Shown here piece after piece: positions 54,971 to 64,000 of a stretch of DNA of 64,000 nt (position 1 is the stretch's first letter; each line of letters starts with the position of its first letter). The position numbers and the translations under genes are program-made. Location: NCBI GenBank assembly GCA_016208685.1, contig JACQXM010000051.1:62001-126000 (forward strand), in the 5' to 3' direction. The notes beneath the pieces were generated by a model. The model saw only the letters and a program-made list of their open reading frames with translations. It was not told the origin of the DNA and ran no database searches. The DNA comes from Planctomycetota bacterium. Its GTDB lineage: Bacteria; Planctomycetota; Phycisphaerae; UBA1845.

Positions 54971-57352
54971 ATGAGCATGGCTGGCACCCTCGGGCAATCA
55001 CTCCCCTTCATTCACCCGGCCCTGGTGGGGGTCGCCCTGGCCGGCGGCCTCGTCCCCATCCTCATCCACCTCATCAACCTGCGGCGCTATCGTCGCGTCG
55101 AATGGGCGGCGATGACATTCCTGCTCTCCGCGCGGCGCCGCAGCGCCAAGCGCATGTGGATGGAGCACTGGCTGTTGCTGATGGTGCGCGTGGCGCTGGT
55201 GGTGTTGCTGGGGCTGGCGATCGCCCGCCCGTTCGTGCCCTGGTCAACGCTGTTTTCGCTGGGCGGAACCCGTGCGCACCACGTGCTGCTCCTGGACAAC
55301 TCCCTTTCCATGAACGCCCGCGGCACCGGCGATGAGTCCCGGTTCGCCGCCGCCCAGCGCCTCGCGGACCGGCTGCTTACCTCCTTCCCCAGTGCCGACG
55401 CTGTCAGCCTGGTGACACTCGCCGAGCCCGCCGAGGCGGTGATCGGGCATGCCGCCTACGATCGGCGCGTGGTGCGCGAACGGCTCGGCGCCCTGGGCGC
55501 CACACAGCGCGCCGTGGACGTCGCCGGCGGGCTGGAGCGGGCACGGGAGATCGTGGGCGGCTCGGAGGTCCCCGCCGCGAATCGCTTCCTGTACGTGGTT
55601 TCCGATTTCCGCCGCCGCGTCTGGACCGGGGACCGGCCGGCTGCCGGCATCAAAACCCCGAACGATGCCACCGCAAGGTCGGGGGCCGGCCCGCCGCCCG
55701 CGGCTTTGGCGTCACCCGGCTCGGCCCCCACAGCCGCGGTCTCCGCGCTGCGGCGCGCCGCGGAGCCGCTGGGCGATCCGGCGCAGAACCTGGCGTTGGT
55801 ACGAGCGGTCGCCGCGGGCGGCGGAAGCGACAACGCGGCCGCAAGCCGCCTGGCTCCGGAGTCCGTGCTGGTTGCGCCCGGGCTTCCTGTGAGGTTCGTC
55901 GCCGAAGTGGCGAACTTCTCCCCGGCGCCGCTACGGGGCGCAGGGCTCCAAGTGCGGCGCGATGGTCGAATCCTGCGGCAGGAGCCGCTGCCCGCGGTGG
56001 CGCCCTGGAGTACCGCGAGCGCCGCGTTCTCGCTGGAGTTCTCCCGCACCGGCTCCCACCTGGTGCAAATCGAACTCGCCGGCGTCGGGCGCGACGCGCT
56101 GCCGGACGACGACGGTCGGTGGTACTCGATTGACGTGCGCGATCGGCTCCTGGTGCTGCTGGTAGACGGCCGGCCGTCGACGGCGGTTGCCGAGGGACAG
56201 GCGAACTTCCTCGCCGCGGCGCTGGGAGGAAAGATCGCGGAGGGCCTCCTCCCGGGCGCGGGGCCCAACGGTGCATCCTCCGCAGGCGAACCGGTCTACG
56301 TGGAGCCGAAGATCGTCAACGCTGCGGACCTCGAAGCCGAGGTGCTGGACTCTTATGACGTCGTCGGACTCTGCAACGTCGAGCGACTCACCGCGGCACA
56401 GTGGCAACGATTACGCGAGTACGTTGCCGTCGGGCATGGGCTGCTCATCTTCGCGGGCGACCGGCTGGACGTGGAACATTACAACCGCTTCGCCTACGAC
56501 GAGGGGCGGGGCGTGCTGCCGGTTAAGCTGCGCCCCGCGATCGCCGCGGGAAGTACGACCGCCGGCGGATCGAATGGCGCCGCGGCGGCGACGGCCGCTG
56601 CGGACGCCCCCGGCCTGGGGTTGCGTCTGGCGGAGCGGATTCACCCTATCGTGGCGGAGTTCGCCGGCTATGCCGACAGCGGCCTGTTCCTGGCGCGCAC
56701 ACAACGCTACCTGCCCGTGGAGCCGGATCGTCGGGGGGGAGACGTGGTCATGCTCTATACCAACGGCGAACCGGCACTGATTGCCTCCGCCTTTCGCGCC
56801 GGCAAGGTCGTTCTGTGCACCACTACCGCCAACATGGACTGGACCAACCTTCCGGCCAAGGGCGACTACGTCTCGTTGATGCTCAGCGTCGTCGCCCATG
56901 TCGCGCCCCGACACGGCGATCAGCGAAACCTGCTCGTCGGGGAGACGCTGCACGACCCCCTGACGCCCGTCGAGAGCGTCCGCGCGCTGCGGGTGACGAC
57001 GGCGGAAGGTCGGACCGTCGAGCCGCGGCTGGCGCCGCATGGTGACGGCCTGGCGCTGACCTTCGGCCCGCTGGAGCGCGCCGGAGCCTACACCATCAGC
57101 GTGGGTTCAGAGGCGCGCGCCGTCGCCGTAAACCTCGACGCCGCCGGGTCGGACCTCGAGGTTGCGGATGACGCGGCGCTGCGTGGCGCGATCGCCTTGC
57201 CGGCGCGAATCGTCGGAGCGGCGGAACTTGAAAGTACGGAGCCTGCGGCGGCGCGTTCCACGGAGCTGGCGGCCGTCGGCTTCCTTTCCGTGCTGGCGCT
57301 GCTGGTGCTGGAGATGTGGCTGGCAATGGTCTTCGGACGCGAGCGAGGCTGA
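54971..57352 (+). CDS. BatA-type membrane protein with VWA domain
   Basis: A 793-residue membrane protein. The N-terminal BatA/Aerotolerance module has two helices (PALVGVALAGGLVPILIHLI about 15-35 and WLLLMVRVALVVLLGLAI about 58-78) with LINLRRYRRVEWAAMTFLL between. A VWA domain begins with the MIDAS VLLLDNSLSMNARG (about residue 100). After a long beta-rich region with a Ser/Ala/Gly linker comes a GATase1-like segment (HGLLIFAGDRLDVEHYN, about residue 495). A single C-terminal helix ends LLVLEMWLAMVFGRERG. It overlaps the frame of the next gene by only a few bases and is in the moxR operon. Confidence 0.88.
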   Translation: MSMAGTLGQSLPFIHPALVGVALAGGLVPILIHLINLRRYRRVEWAAMTFLLSARRRSAKRMWMEHWLLLMVRVALVVLLGLAIARPFVPWSTLFSLGGTRAHHVLLLDNSLSMNARGTGDESRFAAAQRLADRLLTSFPSADAVSLVTLAEPAEAVIGHAAYDRRVVRERLGALGATQRAVDVAGGLERAREIVGGSEVPAANRFLYVVSDFRRRVWTGDRPAAGIKTPNDATARSGAGPPPAALASPGSAPTAAVSALRRAAEPLGDPAQNLALVRAVAAGGGSDNAAASRLAPESVLVAPGLPVRFVAEVANFSPAPLRGAGLQVRRDGRILRQEPLPAVAPWSTASAAFSLEFSRTGSHLVQIELAGVGRDALPDDDGRWYSIDVRDRLLVLLVDGRPSTAVAEGQANFLAAALGGKIAEGLLPGAGPNGASSAGEPVYVEPKIVNAADLEAEVLDSYDVVGLCNVERLTAAQWQRLREYVAVGHGLLIFAGDRLDVEHYNRFAYDEGRGVLPVKLRPAIAAGSTTAGGSNGAAAATAAADAPGLGLRLAERIHPIVAEFAGYADSGLFLARTQRYLPVEPDRRGGDVVMLYTNGEPALIASAFRAGKVVLCTTTANMDWTNLPAKGDYVSLMLSVVAHVAPRHGDQRNLLVGETLHDPLTPVESVRALRVTTAEGRTVEPRLAPHGDGLALTFGPLERAGAYTISVGSEARAVAVNLDAAGSDLEVADDAALRGAIALPARIVGAAELESTEPAAARSTELAAVGFLSVLALLVLEMWLAMVFGRERG

Positions 57353-57354
57353 CC

Positions 57355-59841
57355 GTGGATCGTTGGCTGGAGTGGCTTCTGGACCTGGAGAACATCCGCC
57401 TGGCGCGGGACGCCCCCCTTCTGCTCAAGTGGGAGGGGCGGGTGCAGGCCTGGATCCTGTTTTGCTTCGGCCTGGCGGCGATCGCCTCCGTGATTCTGGT
57501 CTACCGCCGCGAGCGGACCTCGACGCCGCGACGTACGGTGTTGGCGGGCATACGGCTGCTGCTGCTGGCGCTGATAGCGGCGCTGCTTTGCCGGCCGGCG
57601 CTGGTGCTGCAACGCAACCGAGTGGAGAAGTCGCACGTGAGCGTCCTGGTGGACACGTCTTTGAGCATGGCCACCCGGGAGCGCTACGCGGATGGCGCCC
57701 TGGCGTCCGCCGTCGCCGCGGGCGCGGGGCTCGAGGGGAGCGAAGCGACGCTCGACCGGTTCTCGCGACTGGAACTGGCCAAGGCGGCGCTGCTGCGCGA
57801 CGAGGCGGCGCCGCTGCGCCGTCTGCTGGAGCAGAACGCGGTACACCTCTCCACGTTCGCCGATGCGACGGAGTTGCTGGGCGTGGCGCCGGGGGTGGAC
57901 GCCCTGGACGAGCTTGCCGCGCTGTTGCAGCAGGCCCAGGCCGTCGGAGAAGGCACGGACATCGCGGCCGCGATCACCCAGGTCATCGAGAAATCGCAGG
58001 GGCGGCGGGTGGCCGCCATCGTCCTTGCCAGTGACGGACAGGCGACGGAACCGACCAGTTTGAAAGATGCGCTCGACCTGGCGCGAGGGCGGCAGATCCC
58101 GATTTTTGCGTTGCGGGTTGGTTCGCCGACGATTCCCGTGGACCTCGAGCTGGGACAGGTGCGGGCACAGGAGAGCGTCTTTCTGCACGACCTGCTCCTT
58201 GTCGATGCGCTGGTGAGCGGCACGGGGCTGCCGCAAGCCCTGCCGGTCACGGTGCAGCTCCTCGACGAGCGCAGCGGCGCCGTTGCGGCTTCGGAACCGG
58301 TGGTGCTGGAGCCGGGCGCCGCGCCCGTGGGTGTCGAGCTGCGGACCAAACCGGCACAGGCCGGTCGCATGCGCTACCGCGTCCAGATCGTACCACCGCC
58401 CAATGAGGCGACGCTGGACAACAACACACAGGCCATCGAGGTCAACGTGCTGGAGGATCGCCTGCGCGTGCTCTATGTGGAAGGCTACCCCCGCTACGAG
58501 TATCGCTACCTCAAGAACGCGCTGCTGCGCGAGCGGAGCGTGGAGCTCAGCGTATTACTGCTGGAGGCCGACGAGCAGTTCGTGCAAGAGGGTACGTTTC
58601 CCATCCGCCGGTTCCCGGAGTCCCCCGAGGAACTCAACCGCTTCGACGTCGTCCTGTTCGGCGACGTGGACCCGCGCGGCGGGTGGCTCTCGGCGGCCCA
58701 GGCGACCATGCTGGTGGATTTCGTCAACCGCGACGGCGGCGGGTTCGGCCTCATCTGCGGCGAGCGCGCCGCCCCGTACCGGTTCCTGGGAACTCCGCTG
58801 GAGAAGCTGCTGCCGGTGCGGATCGACCCGCAGTTTCTCGGGCGATATGAGGGGTCGTTGAGTTCGGGCTTCTCCCTGCAATTGACGACCGAAGGCCGGC
58901 GGAGCCGATTGTTCCGTACCGTCGTCGCCGCCCCACCCGCCCAGCGCGAGGGAGCGTCGGTCGGCGCCACGGCGATCGATGCACTTCCGGAGCTCTACTG
59001 GTTTGCACGCACGCTGGGCCCCAAGCCCGGAGCCACCGTCCTTGCCGAGCACCCCACGGCGCGCACCCTCGCGGAGCAACCCATCGGGTCGGGACTCATG
59101 CCGGTGGTGGCGGCGGGGCGGTATGGGGCGGGCAAGCTCTTCTTTCAGGCCACGGATGACACTTGGCGCTGGCGCCGCCACAGCGGGGAACTGTTGCACG
59201 ACGCCTATTGGGTGCAGGTGGTTCGCGAGTTGATGCGCGAATCGCGTCTGGGCAAGGATCGCCGGCTGGCGATCCGCACCGACCGCCGCATCTACGACTA
59301 CGGTCGCCCGGCCGAGATTCAGGTGGAAGTATCGGACACCGAGCTTCTGGCGGCGGTCAAGGAAGCTGTCTCCGTGGTCGTCGCCGAGCAGCCGCGAACC
59401 GGCGGCGTGCCGCCGGCGGGGGGCGAGCCGCCCGCGGTCGTGGCCCGGCTCAGCGCCGCACGCCTGGGCCCCGAGTCTCGATCGTTCGAGACCATTTACG
59501 TGCCCCCGCGCCCGGGGAGCTACGTCGCCCGCCCCGACGCCATTGACCTGCGACCGGGTGAGCAACTTCCTTCGGTTGCGTTCCGCGTGACCCGCCCGGA
59601 TCGTGAGTCGCGCATGCCCCAGGCGGATCACGAGTTGCTGTCGCGCGTCGCCGAGGCGACCGGCGGGAGGGTCATCGACCTCGACCGCGTCGAGGAGGAG
59701 CTCAGCGAAATCCGCGACCGCAGCGTGCAGATTCCCGATGATGTTACGGAACCGTTGTGGGACTCCAAATTGGCTCTGCTGGTTTTCGTGCTTATGATTT
59801 CCTTGGAATGGACGCTGCGAAAGGCGTACGGGCTGCTCTGA
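57355..59841 (+). CDS. Membrane protein with VWA and GATase1-like domains
   Basis: An 828-residue protein starting at GTG 57355, 2 bases after the BatA-type stop. Two N-terminal helices (AWILFCFGLAAIASVILVY and IRLLLLALIAALLCRPALV) precede a VWA domain with MIDAS VSVLVDTSLSMATRER (about residue 97) and AAIVLASDGQATEPTSL. The central part resembles the glutamine-amidotransferase-like domain often paired with it: RVLYVEGYPRYEYRYLKNAL, DVVLFGDVDPRGGWLSAAQ and FGLICGERAAPYRFLG. A last helix (LALLVFVLMISLEWTLRKA) anchors the C-terminus. Probably forms a complex with the preceding proteins. Confidence 0.85.
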   Translation: MDRWLEWLLDLENIRLARDAPLLLKWEGRVQAWILFCFGLAAIASVILVYRRERTSTPRRTVLAGIRLLLLALIAALLCRPALVLQRNRVEKSHVSVLVDTSLSMATRERYADGALASAVAAGAGLEGSEATLDRFSRLELAKAALLRDEAAPLRRLLEQNAVHLSTFADATELLGVAPGVDALDELAALLQQAQAVGEGTDIAAAITQVIEKSQGRRVAAIVLASDGQATEPTSLKDALDLARGRQIPIFALRVGSPTIPVDLELGQVRAQESVFLHDLLLVDALVSGTGLPQALPVTVQLLDERSGAVAASEPVVLEPGAAPVGVELRTKPAQAGRMRYRVQIVPPPNEATLDNNTQAIEVNVLEDRLRVLYVEGYPRYEYRYLKNALLRERSVELSVLLLEADEQFVQEGTFPIRRFPESPEELNRFDVVLFGDVDPRGGWLSAAQATMLVDFVNRDGGGFGLICGERAAPYRFLGTPLEKLLPVRIDPQFLGRYEGSLSSGFSLQLTTEGRRSRLFRTVVAAPPAQREGASVGATAIDALPELYWFARTLGPKPGATVLAEHPTARTLAEQPIGSGLMPVVAAGRYGAGKLFFQATDDTWRWRRHSGELLHDAYWVQVVRELMRESRLGKDRRLAIRTDRRIYDYGRPAEIQVEVSDTELLAAVKEAVSVVVAEQPRTGGVPPAGGEPPAVVARLSAARLGPESRSFETIYVPPRPGSYVARPDAIDLRPGEQLPSVAFRVTRPDRESRMPQADHELLSRVAEATGGRVIDLDRVEEELSEIRDRSVQIPDDVTEPLWDSKLALLVFVLMISLEWTLRKAYGLL

Positions 59842-60057
59842 TTGCGCCTGTTGATGGAAGAGGCGATCGGCGCGTGGCCGGTGCATTGGCGGGTTGGGCA
59901 CTCTGAATTCTGAATTCGGAATCTGCGTCACCAACGACTCACCGTCGCGGAGACGGTGGAACCAATGTCGGGAGAGCGACAGCCTGTTAGGGAGGAACGT
60001 CCGCCGGCGTGGAATGACACAGGAAATGACGAATTCCGGCGCTGCGGATGTGCAAAC
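59842..60057. other. Intergenic gap in the moxR operon with a GAATTCA heptad patch
   Basis: A 216-base gap. The GAATTCA-type repeat is at 59901..59927 (units TCTGAAT / TCTGAAT / TCGGAAT), related to 12516 and 32541. An in-frame extension of the next gene to 59956 crosses part of this gap but reads like non-coding sequence. Confidence 0.6.
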
Positions 60058-63000
60058 GTGATTCTGCTTGAACGACTCCATTCGCTACGGCGGATCGTGC
60101 GGCGCCGCCTGATTGCCTACGGTGCCCTGGCCGTGCTCGCGGGCGGAGTGGCAGCATTCCTGACAGTCGTGATCCTCGATTGGCTGCTGTGGCTGCCGGC
60201 GGTCCTACGTCTGGCGGTGAGCGTTCTGTTCTTCACCGGGTTCCTTTTGGCGGCCCGGCACTGGATCATCGCGCCGTTTCGCGCCGGCCCGCGTCTGGAA
60301 CAGGTCGCGGCGCGCATGGAGCGGCACTTCACCGGCCTAGGGGATCGACTCTCCAGTGTATTGAGCTTCCTGGGCGGGGCCGCGGGCGCTTCGCCGGCCA
60401 TGGTACGGCGCTTCCTGGGTGAAACGGAGGACGTCGTCGCGCAAACGCCGTTGGAATCGGTTCTGACACTGCGACCCCTGGCGCTGGCGGGCGCCGTGCT
60501 GGCCTTCGCCGTGGCCGCCCTCGCCACGCTCGCCACCGCGGCGCCGGACTGGACGCGGACGGGACTCTATCGCTATCTGCACCCCTTCGGCGCCATCGAG
60601 TGGCCGCGCACGGTCTCCCTGCGACCCTTGACGGGCGGACTGTCCGTCGCCCTGGGGGAATCCGTGACCGTCCGCATGTCCGTGGAGCGCGGATGGTACC
60701 CCACGCTGCGCGGCATGCTTCATCTGCGCGAGTCCGACGGCGATACGGTCACGCTGGCGATGCAGCATGACGGCGAGGGCACTTACTCCACCACCGTCGA
60801 TGCCGTCACCGAGGATCTGACGTACTGGTTCGAAGCCGACGACGACAGCACGCGGCTGACGCCGTTTACCATCCACGTGGTGCGCCGACCGGAAGTGCTG
60901 GAGGCGGTGGCAACCGTGGAGCCGCCCGCGTACGTCCGCGAGCGTACACTCCGGAAGCACGACCTTCGCGAGGGACCGATCCGCGCTCCGGTGGGCGGAA
61001 CCGTGTGCCTGGCGCTACGCACCAGCAAACCGGTGCTCGAAGCCGGCACCGACGAGCCGCGCGTCGGTCTTCGGTGCGCCGACGGCACGCTCATCCCGCT
61101 GGTTACGGATGCCGCCGACCCTACGCGCCTGAGCGCGCGCCTCGGGGTGGTCGAGAACCTTTCGTTCCGCGTCGAGCTGGTTGATCGCGAGGGGTTCGAG
61201 AACCGCGGCGCTGCGGAGCACTCCATCGTCGCCGTACCGGATCATCCGCCCGTGGTCACCATGCTCGAGCCGCAGGCGGCGGTGGAACTCACGCCGCGCG
61301 CCTCGCTGCGCCTGGTGGCGCGGGTGGAGGACGACTTCGGCATCACGGGGCTGGAGCTCGCCGCGGAGCGGGCGTCCTCGGGCGAGAGCCGCAGCCTTCC
61401 GCTGACGGATCAGCTCGCCGTCACGCCGCGCGAGGAGGGCGTGGAGGCGCTGGCCGAGTATCTCTGGTCGCTGGAGTCGTGGGGACTCAAACCCGGCGAC
61501 GTGCTCTCCTATGCCCTGGCCGCCACCGACAACCGTGAAACCGGCGACGCCCCGCCCCAGACGGGGCGCTCCACGACCATGCGCATCCGCATCATCAGCG
61601 ACACGGAGTTCGACGTTCGCCTGCGTGACGAACTGGCGCTTCTGGAAGGACGCGTGCGACAGGTGGCGCTCCAGGAGCGCCGGCTCATGGACGAAACCGG
61701 CCGGCTGCTTCGCACCGAGCCGAATGCCGCCCCGCTGAGCGACGACGAGCGGGAACAGGCTTCGTCCCAGGCGGCGCAGCAGTTTCGTCTGGCCCGCGTG
61801 TTGCGCGAGCTTGCGGTCCACTTCAGCGAGCTGCACCGCCGTGCCGAACAGAACCTGGGCGGAGACGCCGACGCCCGGCAACGGATCGCCTCGGCGGGGC
61901 TTACGTTGCAGCAGATCGCCACGGGTCCGATGAACGCCGCGGGTTCCGCCCTCAGCGGCGCCGCGGAACAAGCGTCGGCTCCGCCGCAGCAGGAGGCGCT
62001 ACGGCAGGCGTCGCAGGAGGAGACGGCGGCTGCAGAGGCCTTGCAAACGCTGCTGCGGGCCATGACCCAGTGGGGCGATTTTCAGGGTTTGCTTGCCAAG
62101 ACGCGGGACCTTGCGGACCGGCAGGACGAGCTTCGGCGACAGACCGTGGCACTGGGCAAGACCATGCTGGGTAAGAGCCTCGAGGCGCTCACGGATGCGG
62201 AGGAGGCCGCCTTGCGGCGCACTCAGCAACAGCAGGAACAACTCGCCGGCGATGTCGAATTGCTCCTGGGGCACATGGAGCAACTGCAACACAAGCTGGG
62301 CGAGAAGGACCCCGCCGGCGCCGAGGCCCTGGACGCCGCCATCCGCGCCGGCCGGGCGCAGGACGTACTGAAGCGCCTGCGCGACGCCGCCGCCGCGATT
62401 GCCGCCAACCGCACTGCGGCGGCCACCCTGGACCAGCAGACTGCCGCCGAAACCATCCGTCGTATGATCGCCGCGCTGCGCGACCGGGAAAACCGCGAGC
62501 TCGCAGTGCTCAGAAAGCAGGTGGAACGCGCCGAGGACCAGGTGGCGGAGCTGGTGGAGAAGCAGCGGGCGCTCCGCCGCGCGACCGATGAGGCGGGGCA
62601 GGTTGGCGCCGACGCCGCGGCCTTCGCCACCCTGGAAGAGGATCAGCGGGCTCTGCGCCGCAACACGCGACTGCTGGGTGACGAGCTGGAGGCGGACGAA
62701 CGGATGGATGCCGCCGGGCGCCTGGTGCGCGAGGCCTCCCAACCGATGACGGAGGCGGAACTGAAGCTCGGTGCCTTGGATGCTCCGGCGGCGGTGCCCG
62801 CGCAGGACGAGGCGCTGGCGCTGCTTGCGGAAGCCCTGGCAAGACTGGAGGCGTTGGCGGAGGAGATGGCCGAGCAGGCCATGCGCCGCTCCCTGGCTCA
62901 AATCCGGGATGACCTTCAGGCAGTCCAGACGGCGCAGCAGACGGTGAACGCCGCCGTGGAGGCACTACGGCGCTCGGTCGCGGAGCGCGGCGGGCTCTCC

Positions 63001-63525
63001 CGTGCCGAGTATCGCGAGGCGACGCGCATCGGGCGGGAACAGGCGGACGTTCGGGGGCTGCTCGATGACGTGTCGCCCGACTTGCAGAAGGTCCCGGTCT
63101 TTGACTGGGCCGTCAAACGGGTGGGGGATTGGATGGATTCGTGCCGGGACTGGTTGGAGAAACGTAAGATTGATGAGGAGCTAGCGGCCACCGGGGAGCG
63201 GGTGGTACGGGAGCTGGAACGGCTCATCCAGGCGGTTCGGGAGACGGAATCGCTGCCCCTGGAGACGGAGTTCGCGGAGGCGGAAGGCGGCGGGGGCGGC
63301 GGCGGGCAGAGCCAGTCGGGCCGGCCGGTACCCACGGTCGCGGAGTTACTGGTGCTCAAGGCGATGCAGGCCGACATTCATCGCCGTACCGGTGATCTGG
63401 CACGGACGCTCGACATCAACGCCGCCACCGAGGTGCAACTACGCGAATTGAAGACGCTGGGGGAGGACCAGGCGCAGGTACGAAAACTGACGGAGATGGT
63501 GACGGCCCGGGCTCAGCATCCGTAG
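60058..63525 (+). CDS. Large membrane-anchored coiled-coil protein (DUF4175-like)
   Basis: A 1155-residue protein from GTG 60058 (the frame is open to GTG 59956, ATG 59965). Two N-terminal helices (IAYGALAVLAGGVAAFLTVV and LPAVLRLAVSVLFFTGFLLA) and a third at about 140-160 (LALAGAVLAFAVAALATLAT) precede a periplasmic Ig-like region (about 190-530). From about 550 to 1130 it is almost entirely helical and rich in Glu, Gln, Arg and Ala, typical of long coiled coils (ALLEGRVRQVALQERRLMDE; LRKQVERAEDQVAELVEKQR). A Gly-rich linker (GGGGGGGQSQSG) lies near the end. It is the next gene after the VWA proteins, a layout common in planctomycete moxR operons. Function unknown. Confidence 0.82.
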   Translation: MILLERLHSLRRIVRRRLIAYGALAVLAGGVAAFLTVVILDWLLWLPAVLRLAVSVLFFTGFLLAARHWIIAPFRAGPRLEQVAARMERHFTGLGDRLSSVLSFLGGAAGASPAMVRRFLGETEDVVAQTPLESVLTLRPLALAGAVLAFAVAALATLATAAPDWTRTGLYRYLHPFGAIEWPRTVSLRPLTGGLSVALGESVTVRMSVERGWYPTLRGMLHLRESDGDTVTLAMQHDGEGTYSTTVDAVTEDLTYWFEADDDSTRLTPFTIHVVRRPEVLEAVATVEPPAYVRERTLRKHDLREGPIRAPVGGTVCLALRTSKPVLEAGTDEPRVGLRCADGTLIPLVTDAADPTRLSARLGVVENLSFRVELVDREGFENRGAAEHSIVAVPDHPPVVTMLEPQAAVELTPRASLRLVARVEDDFGITGLELAAERASSGESRSLPLTDQLAVTPREEGVEALAEYLWSLESWGLKPGDVLSYALAATDNRETGDAPPQTGRSTTMRIRIISDTEFDVRLRDELALLEGRVRQVALQERRLMDETGRLLRTEPNAAPLSDDEREQASSQAAQQFRLARVLRELAVHFSELHRRAEQNLGGDADARQRIASAGLTLQQIATGPMNAAGSALSGAAEQASAPPQQEALRQASQEETAAAEALQTLLRAMTQWGDFQGLLAKTRDLADRQDELRRQTVALGKTMLGKSLEALTDAEEAALRRTQQQQEQLAGDVELLLGHMEQLQHKLGEKDPAGAEALDAAIRAGRAQDVLKRLRDAAAAIAANRTAAATLDQQTAAETIRRMIAALRDRENRELAVLRKQVERAEDQVAELVEKQRALRRATDEAGQVGADAAAFATLEEDQRALRRNTRLLGDELEADERMDAAGRLVREASQPMTEAELKLGALDAPAAVPAQDEALALLAEALARLEALAEEMAEQAMRRSLAQIRDDLQAVQTAQQTVNAAVEALRRSVAERGGLSRAEYREATRIGREQADVRGLLDDVSPDLQKVPVFDWAVKRVGDWMDSCRDWLEKRKIDEELAATGERVVRELERLIQAVRETESLPLETEFAEAEGGGGGGGQSQSGRPVPTVAELLVLKAMQADIHRRTGDLARTLDINAATEVQLRELKTLGEDQAQVRKLTEMVTARAQHP

Positions 63526-63686
63526 GAGTGTCAAGCGTGAACGATCTCGAACCTAATGACCGTGCGGGATCCCGCGCCGCCGGGCACCCACTTGCCGACC
63601 CCCCGACGGTCGCGGCTCTGTTTCCGCCAGGCCGGGTCGTACACACCGTATTGGCTCTGAGCCCGTCGGGGCCGTCGAGGGCGGCG

Positions 63687-64000
63687 GTGAACGCCTTGCG
63701 GCGCACAGTGCGGCGGGCGGCATGCCTGGTTCCCGCCCTGGTGTCGTTCGCCTCTGCACAGACTCCGCCCGTCGAGCCGAACAAGGGCAAGGGTGATCTG
63801 GGTCAGCGGCTGATCCGCAAGGCTGCGGACGAGTCGGACGAGGACATGATGTCCGGCATCATCCGCCTCATGAACGAAGCGGCACGCAAGCTGGAGGTGG
63901 AGTTCGAGCCCGGAACCGATACCCAGGCGATTCAGCAGCAGGTGCTGGAGCAACTGGACGACGCCATCAAGGAGGCGGCCTCACGGCGCAGGATGCAGTC
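63687..64000 (+). CDS. Secreted hypothetical protein, 3' end off window
   Basis: Partial gene, 104 residues visible, no stop before the edge. GTG 63687 with GAGGG 7 bases upstream gives a signal peptide MNALRRTVRRAACLVPALVS with cleavage after FASA (about residue 24). The mature start is QTPPVEPNKGKGDLGQRL, followed by an acidic helical region (ADESDEDMMSGIIRLMNEAA, EQLDDAIKEAASRRRMQ). An in-frame GTG at 63537 would add 50 residues without a signal. It follows the coiled-coil gene and is probably the next member of the moxR operon. Confidence 0.6.
   Translation, partial: MNALRRTVRRAACLVPALVSFASAQTPPVEPNKGKGDLGQRLIRKAADESDEDMMSGIIRLMNEAARKLEVEFEPGTDTQAIQQQVLEQLDDAIKEAASRRRMQ

Overview
This window is a contiguous piece of a GC-rich bacterial chromosome. 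The gene content fits a member of the Planctomycetota, possibly close to Phycisphaerae. The evidence is a PEP-CTERM secreted protein, dockerin-like secreted proteins, a type IV pilin-like N-methylated protein of the planctomycete kind, a MoxR/DUF58/BatA/VWA operon, and futalosine-pathway menaquinone genes. This placement is inferred from gene families; no rRNA or tRNA gene was seen.

Layout. From 0.001 to 12.5 kb on the minus strand runs a respiratory complex I cluster in the order nuoF-G-H-I-J-K-L-M-N (nuoN runs off the left edge). It is interrupted by a retroviral-type aspartic protease plus a small 56-residue partner (between nuoF and nuoG) and by a Uma2-type nuclease gene (between nuoG and nuoH). 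nuoD sits alone at 29-30 kb. At 12.6-25 kb are a GT-C-like membrane protein, DAHP synthase, a family 4 glycosyltransferase, undecaprenyl diphosphate synthase, an L,D-transpeptidase, a FolD with altered catalytic residues, an M48 membrane protease, a putative lipoprotein, mqnA-mqnC and an HD-domain hydrolase. An AddB-like helicase/nuclease fills 25.1-28.6 kb. From 30.6 to 35.2 kb come an MBL-fold hydrolase and a small surface-polysaccharide cluster (GT2, sulfotransferase, large membrane protein), followed by a repeat-rich stretch with a 190-bp palindrome and a duplicated gene fragment. From 36.2 to 40 kb are three secreted proteins (dockerin-like, PEP-CTERM, parallel beta-helix). From 40.2 to 51.4 kb are an orphan histidine kinase, a metallophosphoesterase, yidC (split by an in-frame stop), an ALG10-like membrane glycosyltransferase, an ABC exporter, a pilin-like protein and an XrtA-type polysaccharide deacetylase. 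From 51.6 kb to the right edge are a LOG-family protein and the moxR-DUF58-BatA-VWA-coiled-coil operon.

How the parts fit. Complex I, MqnA and MqnC together point to NADH oxidation into a menaquinone pool. Chorismate from the DAHP-synthase pathway would feed MqnA. UppS, the glycosyltransferases, the sulfotransferase, the deacetylase and the L,D-transpeptidase are envelope and surface-polymer genes. The deacetylase type and the PEP-CTERM protein imply an exosortase system elsewhere in the genome.

Intergenic space is unusually informative. It holds two copies of a 121-bp MITE-like element, at least eight patches of 7-bp-periodic repeats, two arrays of 18-bp tandem units, a long nested palindrome, and a C(UUCG)G hairpin overlapping a stop codon. 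The most notable coding anomalies are the ochre codon inside yidC and the FolD in which all three classic catalytic residues are substituted.
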